Shown here one piece after another: positions 25,501 through 34,618 of a stretch of DNA of 49,417 nt. The notes below the pieces were generated by a model. It saw only the letters and a program-made list of their open reading frames with translations. It was not told where the DNA came from and made no database searches. The stretch covers positions 1-49,417 of the forward strand of contig NZ_JACXAE010000128.1 of assembly GCF_014698965.1 (NCBI RefSeq), given 5' to 3'. Position 1 is the first letter of the stretch; every line of letters begins with the position of its first letter. A program made the position numbers and the translations under genes. The DNA comes from Iningainema tapete BLCC-T55. GTDB lineage: Bacteria > Cyanobacteriota > Cyanobacteriia > Cyanobacteriales > Nostocaceae.

Positions 25501-27121
25501 CAAGGACAGACTTGTGCTTGCACTGCAAAAATCTGGACAAAAGTTGATGAACCAACGAGAGTTTACACAGGCAGATGCACAGTTCAATCGCGTACTGGAA
25601 ATTGAACCTGATAACCAAGCAGCACTGGAAAAACTGCGAGAAATTAATCAAGAGCTTGGAGGGTTAGTCGAAAAAAACCAAACTACCATCAATCCCATTA
25701 CCCGGTTTAAGCGTAAACAAATTCGGTTAAGAAGTCTAGTAGTTGCTGGAATTGCCCTGATTATTGGCATTGGTTTTGTTGATCGGTGGATAACTCCTTG
25801 TTCAGCAGGTGAACAGAAGGTATTCGGTATTGGTTGCGGAGCAGATTTAAGTAGAATTAGTCGTGGTGAGCGCACCCTCTTTCCTAAAATTAATAACTCT
25901 GATCGCGACAAAGGTATTGAAGCTTTCAAACAAGGCAACTACTCCCAAGCAGCTGAATTCTTTAAAAAATCTGTAGCAGCTAATCGTAATGACCCAGAGT
26001 TGTTGATTTACTACAACAATGCACAAGCTAGGCAACAACCAGGTTCTCCCTTAACTTTAGCAACTGTTGTGCCAGTAAATAATGCAGAATCAACAGCTCA
26101 AGAAATGCTGCGAGGCGTGGCGTTGGCACAACATCAGTTTAATGAGAAAGGGGGATTTAATGGTCGATTACTGGAAATCGCGATCGCCAACGATGGCAAT
26201 GAAACGGACAAATCTAAACAAGTAGCGCAGGAGTTGGTGAAAGACTCATCTGTGCTGGGAGTAATTGGACATAACTCTAGTGATGCTACCAAAGTAGCAA
26301 TAGACAAATATGAGAAAGCTGGTTTGCCTATAGTATCTCCTACCAGCACCAGTACATTTTTGTCTAGCGATGTTTTCTTTCGGACAGTGCCTTCTAATGC
26401 CGCCTCTGGAAAAATGTTAGCCGAATACGCCAAAAACTCCCTTGGCTTAAACAAAATTGAGATTTTTTATAATCTTAATAGCCTTTATAGCAATAGTATG
26501 AGGGAGGAATTGACAAAGTACTTTGAAATACTGGGGGGTAAGGTTGTTCGGAATATTGATTTGACCGACCCGAAATTGGATGCACAAACAGAAGTTGTAA
26601 AGAGTATATTTATAACTCAGTATCAAGCGCAAGCAGTTGTATTGTTTCCAGAAAATCAACAACAAGACACTTCTATAGCACTCAAAATAGCAATAGCTAA
26701 AGCCGACCTGATGGCTAGATCTCCAAATGCAAATAAGCGAGGGCTAAAATTGTTAGGTGGGAATACCCTTTATAAGCAAGAAACTCTGGACGAAGGCGGG
26801 ACATCTGTTGAAGGCTTGATTCTGGTAGTACCCTGGTTTAGGGGAGCACCACAATCACAAAACTTTGCACGAACAGCAGCACAACAATGGGGCGGAGAGG
26901 TTAGCTGGCGCACAGCTACTAGTTTTGATGCCACTCAGGCTTTCATTGAAGCTTTAAAATATCCCAATCCCTCTCGCTTAAAAGTAGTGCAAAGACTTCG
27001 ACAGATAAATCTTCTCCCTAGCGAAACTTCAGGAGAACCCTTACAGTTTAATGAAGGAGATCGCCAAGGTAAACCTATCCTTGTTAAGGTTGAGGGAGGT
27101 AAATTTGTATATTTGAACTAA
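22595..27121 (+). CDS. Transmembrane STAND receptor: (A module-TPR) x2, membrane helix, periplasmic-binding domain
   Basis: A 1508-residue protein. Unit 1: P-loop FGQRRIGKSS at about 47-56, Walker B LLDEFDVLSE near 145, winged helix, TPRs at about 388-500. Unit 2: HGQRRIGKSS near 554, Walker B LLLDEFDVLS near 657, TPRs at about 901-1015. After basic KRKQIRLR comes one membrane helix at about 1047-1066 (LVVAGIALIIGIGFVD), then a TPR-like pair of helices (KGIEAFKQGNYSQAAEFFKKS). Residues about 1150-1508 are a Leu/Ile/Val-binding-type (Peripla_BP_6) fold: LATVVPVNN, GVALAQHQFNEKGGFNGR, VLGVIGHNSSDATKVA, PIVSPTSTS and LILVVPWF. Topology by the positive-inside rule puts the ATPases in the cytoplasm and the binding domain outside. 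Likely a ligand-gated STAND switch; ligand and output are unknown. Confidence 0.88.
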   Translation: MAAAKVPRNPYIIGGPIDHHTLIFGRETLFNFIEHNLKQGVQVIFLFGQRRIGKSSVIKHIPHFVAQDKFAFVSFDLNDLKQKSQSSLGALLHYIGKEIVDYLERDSQTVKLPSVTELETDTDIFSLNLLPKIYQKLGDKYLVWLLDEFDVLSEEQADTLPQDWCFYYYLQSLIQKHEKLFLIPVVGRNLGDMPDLHGLFNHPPFKEIGLLDELSTKRLITEPAQGVLEYEPDAIQAILELSLGNPYFTQIICFALFGRARDLQNWKVSREDVESIVNKAIELAEAGLVWFWEGLSIPERVIFSAVAEAQRVALKNQQLPKDPLTLLKSYGVIQTEQLVQAGKRLATEGLLDDTGHRVKVELVRRWLVQRHPLRQEIWQLERLEQQEVNPLSDEATKLHQQGKKRNALTVYEQILKINPNHFRSIVALADGYLEVEDFDKAVELYTRTYQVDPISNKEGLLRALQASGQKLITQREFTRANEQFNRILEIEPDNLAVKEKLGKDYGWFESRGRIRNPYIIGRPIVERELFFGRESLFGFIEDNLRQNVKFILLHGQRRIGKSSVLRQIPNFFSGQEFQEFVFINFDLQDKASFSLGQVLHSLYTDIFHHLVEEYKLIADVRLTRPLEEELETNPDIFSQTFLIQVYQELGDKKLVLLLDEFDVLSGDRPSSAEDHFFPYLQMLIERHEKLFIITVAGRNLGDLPRLLSLFGRAPYQEIGLLDELSAQRLITRPAQGRLEYDQDAIQAILELSAGHPYFTQIICDVLFRKARGENRFNVTRADVEDIVDQAIVNAEGGLDWFWQGLPTLEQVVFSAVAEAQEIANSEKQRVPEEPLTLLKKYGVTQTDSLIQASERLARNDKGFLDNIGRRVKVELVRRWLVQRHPLRQEILQLQTLEQQEVNQLWEQATQLRQQGKRRNAQARYEQILEINPNHFSTVAALAEVYLEVEEFDLAVELYERADQVDPNRYKDRLVLALQKSGQKLMNQREFTQADAQFNRVLEIEPDNQAALEKLREINQELGGLVEKNQTTINPITRFKRKQIRLRSLVVAGIALIIGIGFVDRWITPCSAGEQKVFGIGCGADLSRISRGERTLFPKINNSDRDKGIEAFKQGNYSQAAEFFKKSVAANRNDPELLIYYNNAQARQQPGSPLTLATVVPVNNAESTAQEMLRGVALAQHQFNEKGGFNGRLLEIAIANDGNETDKSKQVAQELVKDSSVLGVIGHNSSDATKVAIDKYEKAGLPIVSPTSTSTFLSSDVFFRTVPSNAASGKMLAEYAKNSLGLNKIEIFYNLNSLYSNSMREELTKYFEILGGKVVRNIDLTDPKLDAQTEVVKSIFITQYQAQAVVLFPENQQQDTSIALKIAIAKADLMARSPNANKRGLKLLGGNTLYKQETLDEGGTSVEGLILVVPWFRGAPQSQNFARTAAQQWGGEVSWRTATSFDATQAFIEALKYPNPSRLKVVQRLRQINLLPSETSGEPLQFNEGDRQGKPILVKVEGGKFVYLN

Positions 27122-27204
27122 TGCAGGAGCAAAGGTAACTGAGGAGGGTATTAGACTATTGTTCTTAGTAAAATAACCAGTAGCTCAATAAATTGGGAAT
27201 AAAT

Positions 27205-30174
27205 ATGACATATTCAACTACTCGCCGAAATCCTTACATCATTGGTCGTCCAATCAATGAAAAAGAATTGATTTTTGGCAGGGAAAGTCTGTTCCATTTT
27301 ATTGAGGATAACTTAATACAAAACATCAAGGTTACCTTGTTGCACGGTCAACGACGTATGGGGAAGTCTTCTGTACTCCTAAATATTCCTAAGTTTGTTG
27401 CCCCAGATCAGTTTGCTTTTGTGCCTTTTGATCTTCAAAAACACACTCAAAAACCCTTCTATGTTATAGTGTACGCTCTCGTCACAGAAATCATCAATTA
27501 TCTTAAGATAGATTTAGAGGCGATCGCACTACCCTCAACGACAGATTTAGAAAAAGATCCCTATATTTTTTCTCGCCAATTCTTACCTCAAGTTTATCGG
27601 GTACTCAATGGCAAAAAACTAGTATTGTTACTGGATGAGTTTGATGATCAAAGTAACGAGGTTTCAAACTCAGTAGTTAAAAATTTTTTTTCCTTTTTAC
27701 ATTTAATTGCTAAGACAGATGACAATCTGTTCATTATTCCATTTGCAGGACGAAAATCAGACGATCTGCCGAATTTACTTAATGTCTTTAAAGAAGCACC
27801 TTTCCAAGAAATTGGCTTGCTAGATGAACTGAGTGCTAAACGGTTGATTACTAAACCATCTCAAGGTATACTTGAATACGACTCAGATTCTGTCCGAGCA
27901 ATTCTAGAATTGTCGGCTGGTCATCCATATTTTACACAAATAATCTGCTTTGCCCTATTTGGGAGAGCGCGGGAGCTACAGAACTGGAAGGTATCTCGTG
28001 AAGACGTAGAGAGTATTGTAGATAAAGCAATTGAGCTTGCGGAAGCAGGATTAGTATGGTTTTGGGAGGGATTGTCTATCCCAGAGCGGGTGATTTTTTC
28101 AGCTGTGGCGGAGGCTCAAAAGATAGCGTTCAAAACAGATCAGCCGTTTTCGGAGGAACCATTAACGCTGCTCAAAAGCTTTGGAGTTATTCAAACGGAA
28201 CCCTTGATTCAAGCAGCTAAACAACTTACTCAAAAGGGTTTCTTAGATGACACTGGACAGAAAGTGAAAGTTGAATTGATCCGTCGGTGGTTGGTTCAAC
28301 GTCACCCATTACGGCAAGAGATACGGCAACTAGAGGAAATTGAACTTGAAGAAGTAAATCCCCTTTGGGAAATAGCAAATAATCTAATTAAACAGGGCAA
28401 AAAACAGAATGCATTGACTATTTGTAAGCAGATTTTGGAAATTAATCCCAATCACTTTAGTACAGTAATTGCTCTGGCTGAGGAATACTTGGAGGTTGAA
28501 GATTTTGAGCAAGCTGTGAAACTTTACTCACGAGCCTACCAATTTGATCCAATCCGCCATCAAGAAGGATTGTTACGTGCGCTGCAAGCTTCCGGACAAA
28601 ATTTGCTCAGCCAACAAGAGTTTATCCGAGCAAAAGAGCAGTTTTACCGCATATTAGAAATTGAACCTGACAACCGAGTAGCACGGGGAAAATTATTAGA
28701 AATTGAAGTTGAAATTGAACCTAAATTTGAAGCTACAGAACATAGCACATTCGTCTATGGTAGCAATTACAGTAGCAATCACAACCAGAGTAAATCCAAC
28801 CGTACACCAATTCTATTAGCCGCAATAGTGGTAACAGCAGGGACAGTAATAATTGCCCTAATTGGTGTCGGTATTCAGCGATTTTATACAAATTGTTCTA
28901 ATAGTCAACAAGAAGTATGCATAGATTCAAGTCTTTATATTAGTCGCGGTCAAAACACCTTATTTCTTAGTATAAAAAATCCTAATCGTGACCTGGGTAT
29001 AGAAGCTTTCAAACAAAATAAATACTCCCTGGCTGCGGATTTTTTTCAAAAATCTGTGGCAACTAATCGCACAGATCCAGAAGTGTTAATTTATTATAAT
29101 AATGCGCTGGCTCAGCAAAAGGGTTCCCCTTTAACTTTAGCAGTAGTTGTGTCAGTTAACAATGTATGAACTGCTCAAGAAATATTGCGAGGCGTGGCGC
29201 AGGCGCAAAATCAGTTTAATCAGAAAGGGGGATTAAATGGTCGATTACTGCAAGTCGCGATCGCCAACGATGATAATGAACCACGCCTCGCTCAACAATT
29301 AGCACAAGAGTTGGTGAAAGACTCATCTGTGTTGGCAGTGATTGGAAACTCTAGTGATGCTAACAAAGCAGCACTAGGCGAATATGAAAAATCTCAACTA
29401 GCCATAATTTCTCCTACCAGTGGTATCAACTCTTTGAAAGATGATTTTTTGTTTACAACAGTTCCTTCTGATGCGGTTACTGGAAAAACATTAGCTGAGT
29501 ACGTCGGGAAAAAACTCGGCTTAAATAAAGTTGTAGTTTTTTTTAATTCTAATAGCGTTTATAGTGACACTTTGACAAATGAATTTACAAAAAATTTTGC
29601 ACAATTTAGAGGTACGGTTATTAGAAAGATTAACTTAGTTGAAACGAGACTAGATGTAGAAAAAGAAGTTACAAACACTCTTTTAAAAGATCAAGCACAA
29701 GCAGTTGTGTTTTTTCCAGACACACAACAAACTCCGGCTGTACTTAAAATTGCTACTACTAATTTTCAACAAACAAAGAGGCAAGGGCTGGCGTTATTAG
29801 GCGGGGAAGCTTTATACAACAAAACAACATTAACCGAAGGCGGAAAAGCAGTTGAAGGCTTAATTGTGGTAGTCCCTTGGTTTAGGGATGCACCACAATC
29901 AAAAAACTTTGCACAAGCAGCAGCGCAGCAGTGGAAAGGACAAGTTAGCTGGCGCACAGCTACTAGCTATGATGCTACTCAAGCTTTTATTAAAGCTTTA
30001 GATTCTGCTAATCCCTCTCGCTCAACAGTGCTGCAAAGACTTCTCGAAGTCAAGCTTTCATCTAGTGAAACTTCGGGGGATAGCTTACAGTTTACTGAGG
30101 GAGAGCGCCTAAGTCAACCTGTCCTTGTTAAGGTTGAAAATGGTAGGTTTACTCTTGTGCGGGATCAAAGATAA
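27205..30174 (+). pseudogene. Transmembrane STAND receptor paralogue split by an in-frame TGA
   Basis: ATG 27205 opens TYSTTRRNPYIIGRPINEKE; a TTG at 27193 is in the same frame. One continuous frame of 990 codons runs to 30174 except for TGA at 29167-29169. Order: A module with P-loop HGQRRMGKSS at about 47-56 and Walker B LLLDEFDDQS near 143; TPRs at about 385-500; membrane helix at about 534-556 (LLAAIVVTAGTVIIALIGVG); TPR-like helices; periplasmic-binding domain from about 643. The stop falls 12 codons into that domain, where the paralogue reads AATGCAGAATCAACA. The downstream part is open and well conserved for 335 codons, so the mutation is recent, or the codon is read through, or it is a sequence error. 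If not read through, the product is a membrane STAND ATPase without its sensor. Confidence 0.85.
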
Positions 30175-30212
30175 CTGGAGTCTGAGCGCGATGGCTAATC
30201 ACTCTTTCAACA

Positions 30213-30256
30213 GAGGCGGAGCCTCACAGAATGCATTCCCAGGTGGAACCTGGGAA
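30213..30256. terminator. Double hairpin between convergent genes
   Basis: GAGGCGGAGCCTC (30213-30225) and TTCCCAGGT...ACCTGGGAA (30236-30256) form two adjacent hairpins. This pair is a repeat type often seen between cyanobacterial genes. It separates the STAND array from the convergent permease gene and may stop transcription from both sides. Confidence 0.6.
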
Positions 30257-30277
30257 CGAGTTGCTCTGAAGCACTAC

Positions 30278-31183
30278 TCAATTCTTGATCCCTGTTGTGG
30301 CGATCCCGCGAAGAAATTGACGCTGACCGATGAGAAATAGTAGCATTACTGGTACAGTGGCTATAGTGACTGCTGCCATGAGTAAGGGCCAGTTGTTCGT
30401 GAACTGCTCTTGAAACTCTGCTAAGGCTAGTTGTACTGTCTTTAATTCTGGGCGTGTTGTAAACACCAAAGGTTTAAATAAGTCATTCCATTCCGCGATA
30501 AAGGTAAATAGCAACAGCGTTACCAATGCTGGACGAGCTAAGGGGAACATGACTCGCCACAAAATTTGTAGCCGATTGGCTCCATCTAGGGCTGCTGCTT
30601 CTTCCAATTCTACGGGGATTGTTTGAAAGTACTGCCGTAATAAGAAAATACCAAAACCGTTTACAGCCGTTGGTAAAATCATTGCCCAGTAGGTATTAAT
30701 CAAATTTCCTGACTTCAGCACCAAAAAGATGGGTATTACCAAAAGCTGAAAGGGTATTACCAATGTGGCAATGACAATCAGTAGCAGTGTTTGCTGCCCC
30801 CGGAATTTGAGCCGTGCCAGAGCATAACCTGCCAATGCCGAAGTAAAAATTTGACTAGCTGCTACAGCTAGAGCCACTAAGCTAGAATTAGCAAACGCTA
30901 GTAAAAATTTTCCTCTGTGCCAAGCATCGCGATAGTTGGCAAAAGACCAATTATTTTTGAGGATCAATTCAGGAGTAGCTCCAGGAGGCGCAAAGGATGT
31001 CAAAAACACAACTAGCAGGGGTAACAGGATGATAACTGCCAACAACAGTAGCAATCCTTGGCTCCAGGGGATTTTAGAGCCACTTGCGTGCGGAGGGAAA
31101 CTCTGTTGAGTAATGTGGCGTGATTTTGGGGAGTTTCGCGGCTCCTGGCTAGAAATCCCCATTTTTGTTTGGTCATCAGTCAT
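30278..31183 (-). CDS. Sugar ABC transporter permease (MalG/UgpE type)
   Basis: A 301-residue protein with about six membrane helices; the first is LLLLLAVIILLPLLVVFL, near 45-65. The cytoplasmic loop that contacts the ATPase is clear: EEAAALDGANRLQILWRVMFPL (the EAA motif). It belongs to the carbohydrate-uptake type 1 permeases, which work as a pair with an MalF-like permease, a binding protein and an MsmK/MalK ATPase. None of these lies in the window. It is divergent from the alkane gene ado; the same neighbour order is, to my knowledge, found in other Nostocales. Substrate unknown. Confidence 0.9.
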   Translation of the reverse strand: MTDDQTKMGISSQEPRNSPKSRHITQQSFPPHASGSKIPWSQGLLLLLAVIILLPLLVVFLTSFAPPGATPELILKNNWSFANYRDAWHRGKFLLAFANSSLVALAVAASQIFTSALAGYALARLKFRGQQTLLLIVIATLVIPFQLLVIPIFLVLKSGNLINTYWAMILPTAVNGFGIFLLRQYFQTIPVELEEAAALDGANRLQILWRVMFPLARPALVTLLLFTFIAEWNDLFKPLVFTTRPELKTVQLALAEFQEQFTNNWPLLMAAVTIATVPVMLLFLIGQRQFLRGIATTGIKN

Positions 31184-31377
31184 TTGTCAATTGTCCCTCT
31201 TGTCTACCTTTTTGCCAATCTCCTATAAATAAGCTTGAGCTAGTTCCCAAGAGCAACAGCTAATCTATAAAATAGTAGGTTGTTAAGTTAAATTAAACCA
31301 CACGAAGATTTGCCCTCAACCAATAGGGTAAAACACTTTTAGTATCAAATGATTCACATCATAGGAGTGAACTCACA

Positions 31378-32073
31378 ATGCAGCAGCTAGCAGCCCAGTC
31401 GTCCATTGATTATCAGAGTGAAACATATAAAGATGCCTATAGCCGCATTAACGCGATCGTGATTGAAGGGGAACAAGAAGCCCATGAAAATTACATCAAA
31501 CTAGCTGAACTGCTTGTGGAACATCAGGATGAACTGATTCGCCTCTCCAAAATGGAGAGTCGTCATAAAAAAGGATTTGAGGCTTGTGGGCGCAATCTTC
31601 AAGTCACACCAGATCTACAATTTGCCAAAGAGTTTTTTGCTGATTTGCACGCTAATTTTCAAACAGCGGCAGCATCTGGTAAAGTTGTTACATGCTTGCT
31701 GATTCAGTCCTTGATTATTGAGTGTTTTGCGATCGCCGCATATAACATTTACATCCCTCACGCCGATCCTTTTGCTCGTAAAATTACTGAAGGAGTGGTA
31801 AAAGATGAATACAGCCACCTCAATTTTGGCGAAGTTTGGCTGCAAGAACATTTTGCCGAATCTAAAGCTGAATTAGAGGAAGCAAATCGTCAAAATCTTC
31901 CCATTGTCTGGAAAATGCTCAACTCAGTTGAGGACGATGCCCGTACCTTGGCAATGGAAAAAGAAGCTTTAGTAGAAGATTTCATGATTCAGTACGGAGA
32001 AGCTTTAAGTAACATTGGTTTTACTACCCGTGATATCATGCGCATGTCAGCCTACGGACTAGCAGCAGCATAG
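31378..32073 (+). CDS. ado: Aldehyde-deformylating oxygenase
   Basis: A 231-residue ferritin-like di-iron enzyme, the standard length. Metal ligands are visible at the expected places: E32 ([11 protein letters not shown]), E60 and H63 (MESRHKKGF), E115 ([11 protein letters not shown]), E144 and H147 ([11 protein letters not shown]). It converts fatty aldehydes of C16/C18 chains to C15/C17 alkanes and formate, using oxygen and reduced ferredoxin. ATG 31378 has AGGAG about 12 bases upstream. It is followed by acyl-ACP reductase, which makes its substrate. A strong hairpin lies between the two genes. Confidence 0.97.
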   Translation: MQQLAAQSSIDYQSETYKDAYSRINAIVIEGEQEAHENYIKLAELLVEHQDELIRLSKMESRHKKGFEACGRNLQVTPDLQFAKEFFADLHANFQTAAASGKVVTCLLIQSLIIECFAIAAYNIYIPHADPFARKITEGVVKDEYSHLNFGEVWLQEHFAESKAELEEANRQNLPIVWKMLNSVEDDARTLAMEKEALVEDFMIQYGEALSNIGFTTRDIMRMSAYGLAAA

Positions 32074-32083
32074 GAAATAGTTG

Positions 32084-32126
32084 ATGGTTAATTGTTAATA
32101 GTTAATGGCAATGAACAATTAACCAT
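32084..32126. terminator. Hairpin between ado and aar
   Basis: ATGGTTAATTGTT (32084-32096) and AACAATTAACCAT (32114-32126) form a perfect 13-bp AT-rich stem just after the ado stop. There is no T-run directly after it. It could reduce read-through or stabilise the ado transcript end, so aar may depend partly on its own promoter. Confidence 0.6.
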
Positions 32127-32188
32127 TCTTCTATTCCCATTTATAGTTACTTTTCAAATCTACCCAAGGCACGCCTAATAAACCGTTC

Positions 32189-33214
32189 ATGTTTGGTCTA
32201 ATCGGACATCTTACTAGTTTGGAACACGCGCAAGCGGTAGCTAGAAATTTAGGCTACCCAGAATATGCAGATCAAGGGCTAGATTTTTGGTGCAGCGCAC
32301 CGCCCCAAATTGTCGATAACATTACTGTTACCAGTGTTACCGGGCAGAAAATTGAAGGGCGATATGTAGAATCTTGCTTTTTGCCAGAAATGCTAGCAAC
32401 ACGTCGCATTAAAGCAGCGACTCGTAAAATCCTCAATGCAATGGCACATGCTCAAAAGCATGGGATAAATATCACGGCTTTAGGCGGTTTTTCTTCAATT
32501 ATTTTTGAAAACTTTAATTTGGAGCAGTTTAGACAAGTTCGTAACATTAAATTGGAATTTGAACGCTTCACTACAGGCAATACTCACACTGCTTATATTA
32601 TTTCTCAACAAGTAGAGCAAGCTTCCAAGCAGGTGGGCATTGAGCTATCAAAAGCAACTGTTGCGGTGTGTGGAGCAACGGGAGATATTGGCAGTGCTGT
32701 TTGTCGTTGGTTAGACAACAAAACAGATGTCAAGGAACTGTTGTTGATTGCCCGTAACCCCGAACGTCTCCAAGCATTACAAACCGAACTGGGGCGGGGC
32801 AAAATTATGTCCTTAGAAGAAGCTTTACCCGAAGCTGATATTGTGGTTTGGGTGGCGAGTATGCCCAAAGGTGTGGAAATTGATCCCACCGTGTTAAAAC
32901 AACCTTGTTTGCTAATTGATGGTGGTTATCCCAAAAATCTGGCAACAAAAATCCGGCATCCTGGTGTTCACGTACTTAATGGCGGCATTGTGGAACATTC
33001 TTTGGATATTGACTGGAAAATTATGAATATCGTCAATATGGATGTTCCCGCACGCCAATTATTTGCTTGTTTTGCCGAATCTATGCTGCTGGAATTTGAG
33101 AAGTTATACACTAACTTTTCTTGGGGACGCAATCAGATTACTGTAGAAAAAATGGAGCAAATTGGTCAAGCCTCAGTAAAACACGGATTTAGACCACTTT
33201 TAGTTGACAGTTAA
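32189..33214 (+). CDS. aar: Long-chain acyl-ACP reductase
   Basis: A 341-residue enzyme of normal length. It starts [20 protein letters not shown]; the NADPH-binding Rossmann motif is [18 protein letters not shown] at about 155-172. The catalytic Cys, which forms the acyl-enzyme, is expected in the segment [17 protein letters not shown] at about residue 294. It reduces acyl-ACP to fatty aldehyde, the substrate of the oxygenase encoded upstream. The last codons overlap a heptamer repeat (GTTGACAGTTAA). AccA follows, which provides malonyl-CoA for the same lipid pathway. Confidence 0.97.
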   Translation: MFGLIGHLTSLEHAQAVARNLGYPEYADQGLDFWCSAPPQIVDNITVTSVTGQKIEGRYVESCFLPEMLATRRIKAATRKILNAMAHAQKHGINITALGGFSSIIFENFNLEQFRQVRNIKLEFERFTTGNTHTAYIISQQVEQASKQVGIELSKATVAVCGATGDIGSAVCRWLDNKTDVKELLLIARNPERLQALQTELGRGKIMSLEEALPEADIVVWVASMPKGVEIDPTVLKQPCLLIDGGYPKNLATKIRHPGVHVLNGGIVEHSLDIDWKIMNIVNMDVPARQLFACFAESMLLEFEKLYTNFSWGRNQITVEKMEQIGQASVKHGFRPLLVDS

Positions 33215-33250
33215 CAGTTAACAGTTAACAGTTAGCCGTTAACTGTTAAC
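33203..33250. repeat. CAGTTAA heptamer array overlapping the aar stop
   Basis: About four head-to-tail CAGTTAA units, then an inverted GTTAACTGTTAAC part, giving an imperfect hairpin. The first unit includes the TAA stop of aar. It is of the short tandemly repeated (STRR) type known in heterocystous cyanobacteria. Confidence 0.8.
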
Positions 33251-33278
33251 TCCACACTCTTCACTCTTCCTTTGGAAA

Positions 33279-34274
33279 ATGGCTACTATTGAGCGTAAAC
33301 CCTTACTGTTGGATTTTGAAAAGCCACTGGCGGAACTAGCAACCAGAATTGAGCAAATTCGGCAACTAGCAGAGGAAAATGGCGTCGATGTTTCTAGTCA
33401 AATTCGTCAACTAGAAGCACGCGCTATGCAATTGCGTGAGGAAATTTTTAGTAGTTTATCGCCTTCTCAGCGACTACAAGTTGCTCGTCACCCCCGTCGC
33501 CCTAGTACTCTTGATTACATTCAGGCAATTAGTGATGAATGGATGGAGTTACATGGCGATCGCTGTGGTTCTGACGATCCGGCTTTAATTGGTGGTGTCG
33601 GTCGTTTAGATGGGCAACCTGTGGTAATGTTGGGTCATCAAAAAGGTCGCGATACTAAAGACAATATTGCCCGTAACTTTGGTATGGCGACTCCTGGCGG
33701 TTATCGTAAGGCGCTGCGGTTGATGGAACATGCCAACAAATTTGGGATGCCGATTTTAACTTTTATTGACACTCCAGGGGCTTTGCCAACTGTCATTGCT
33801 GAACAACAAGGCGCAGGTGAAGCGATCGCCTATAATTTACGAGAGATGTTTTGCTTAGATGTGCCAATCATCTCCACAGTCATCGGTGAAGGCGGTTCTG
33901 GTGGTGCCTTGGGTATTGGTGTTGGCGATCGCCTGTTAATGTTTGAACATTCCGTTTACACTGTTGCTACCCCTGAAGCCTGCGCTGCCATTTTGTGGAA
34001 AGATGCTAGTAAAGCTCATATGGCTGCTGTGGCGCTCAAAATCATCTCTCACGATTTGAAAAACTTGGGCATTATCGACCAAATCTTACCTGAACCTACT
34101 GGTGGCGCTCATTCCGATCCCATCGGTGCGGCTACTACTCTCAAGCAAGCTTTGTTAGATAATTTAGAGCAACTTTACAGCTTCACCGCTCATGAAAGAC
34201 GCCAACTTCGTTATGAAAAATTCCGCAAAATTGGTGTTTTTACTGAAGTTGCTCACTTGTCTGACTTGAGATGA
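33279..34274 (+). CDS. accA: Acetyl-CoA carboxylase carboxyltransferase subunit alpha
   Basis: A 331-residue protein, close to the usual 320-330. It begins [21 protein letters not shown] and carries [40 protein letters not shown] and [21 protein letters not shown], hallmarks of the carboxyltransferase alpha domain. With AccD it transfers the carboxyl group from biotin to acetyl-CoA, making malonyl-CoA for fatty acid synthesis. It follows aar by 64 bases on the same strand; the ado-aar-accA order is conserved in many cyanobacteria. Confidence 0.97.
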   Translation: MATIERKPLLLDFEKPLAELATRIEQIRQLAEENGVDVSSQIRQLEARAMQLREEIFSSLSPSQRLQVARHPRRPSTLDYIQAISDEWMELHGDRCGSDDPALIGGVGRLDGQPVVMLGHQKGRDTKDNIARNFGMATPGGYRKALRLMEHANKFGMPILTFIDTPGALPTVIAEQQGAGEAIAYNLREMFCLDVPIISTVIGEGGSGGALGIGVGDRLLMFEHSVYTVATPEACAAILWKDASKAHMAAVALKIISHDLKNLGIIDQILPEPTGGAHSDPIGAATTLKQALLDNLEQLYSFTAHERRQLRYEKFRKIGVFTEVAHLSDLR

Positions 34275-34618
34275 TTAATCGTTAAGCAGCAATGCTATAA
34301 TACCTATGGCAAGTTAAGATTTTTTAAGAATCTTCATCTGTCATAGGTGGTAACTTTTGTTTTTATCAATCATTCCTGAGACGCCCCCACCAGGGCGTCT
34401 GTACGTTATTCATAGGTTAAAAATCTTTAACCTACTGACTAATCATTTTCAGAACAAGTTAATGGCAAGAATTTTTGCACCACATTTAGTTATGTAAGAT
34501 AGCAGTTGAAAAAGGAAACTTATCAAAATTTAAGGTTTGTTTAATTTATCTCAGCCGAGAAATTTGAATAATCGAAGTGGCGATCGCGTAATTGCAGCTC
34601 AAAAAATTAGAGGAAAAC
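34275..34618. repeat. Intergenic region with small inverted repeats
   Basis: Contains ACCTATG...CATAGGT (34302-34348) enclosing AAGATT/AATCTT, and a compact hairpin AGACGCCC...GGGCGTCT (34379-34400) that may terminate accA. The remainder up to the next ATG is AT-rich, with a HIP1-like GCGATCGC near 34580. No gene seen. Confidence 0.6.

Noticed and set aside
29185-30174. The downstream half of the split receptor as an independent gene starting at TTG 29185
   Set aside because: It is in the same frame as the upstream half, aligns with the paralogue right across the stop, lacks a signal peptide and has no clear ribosome-binding site.
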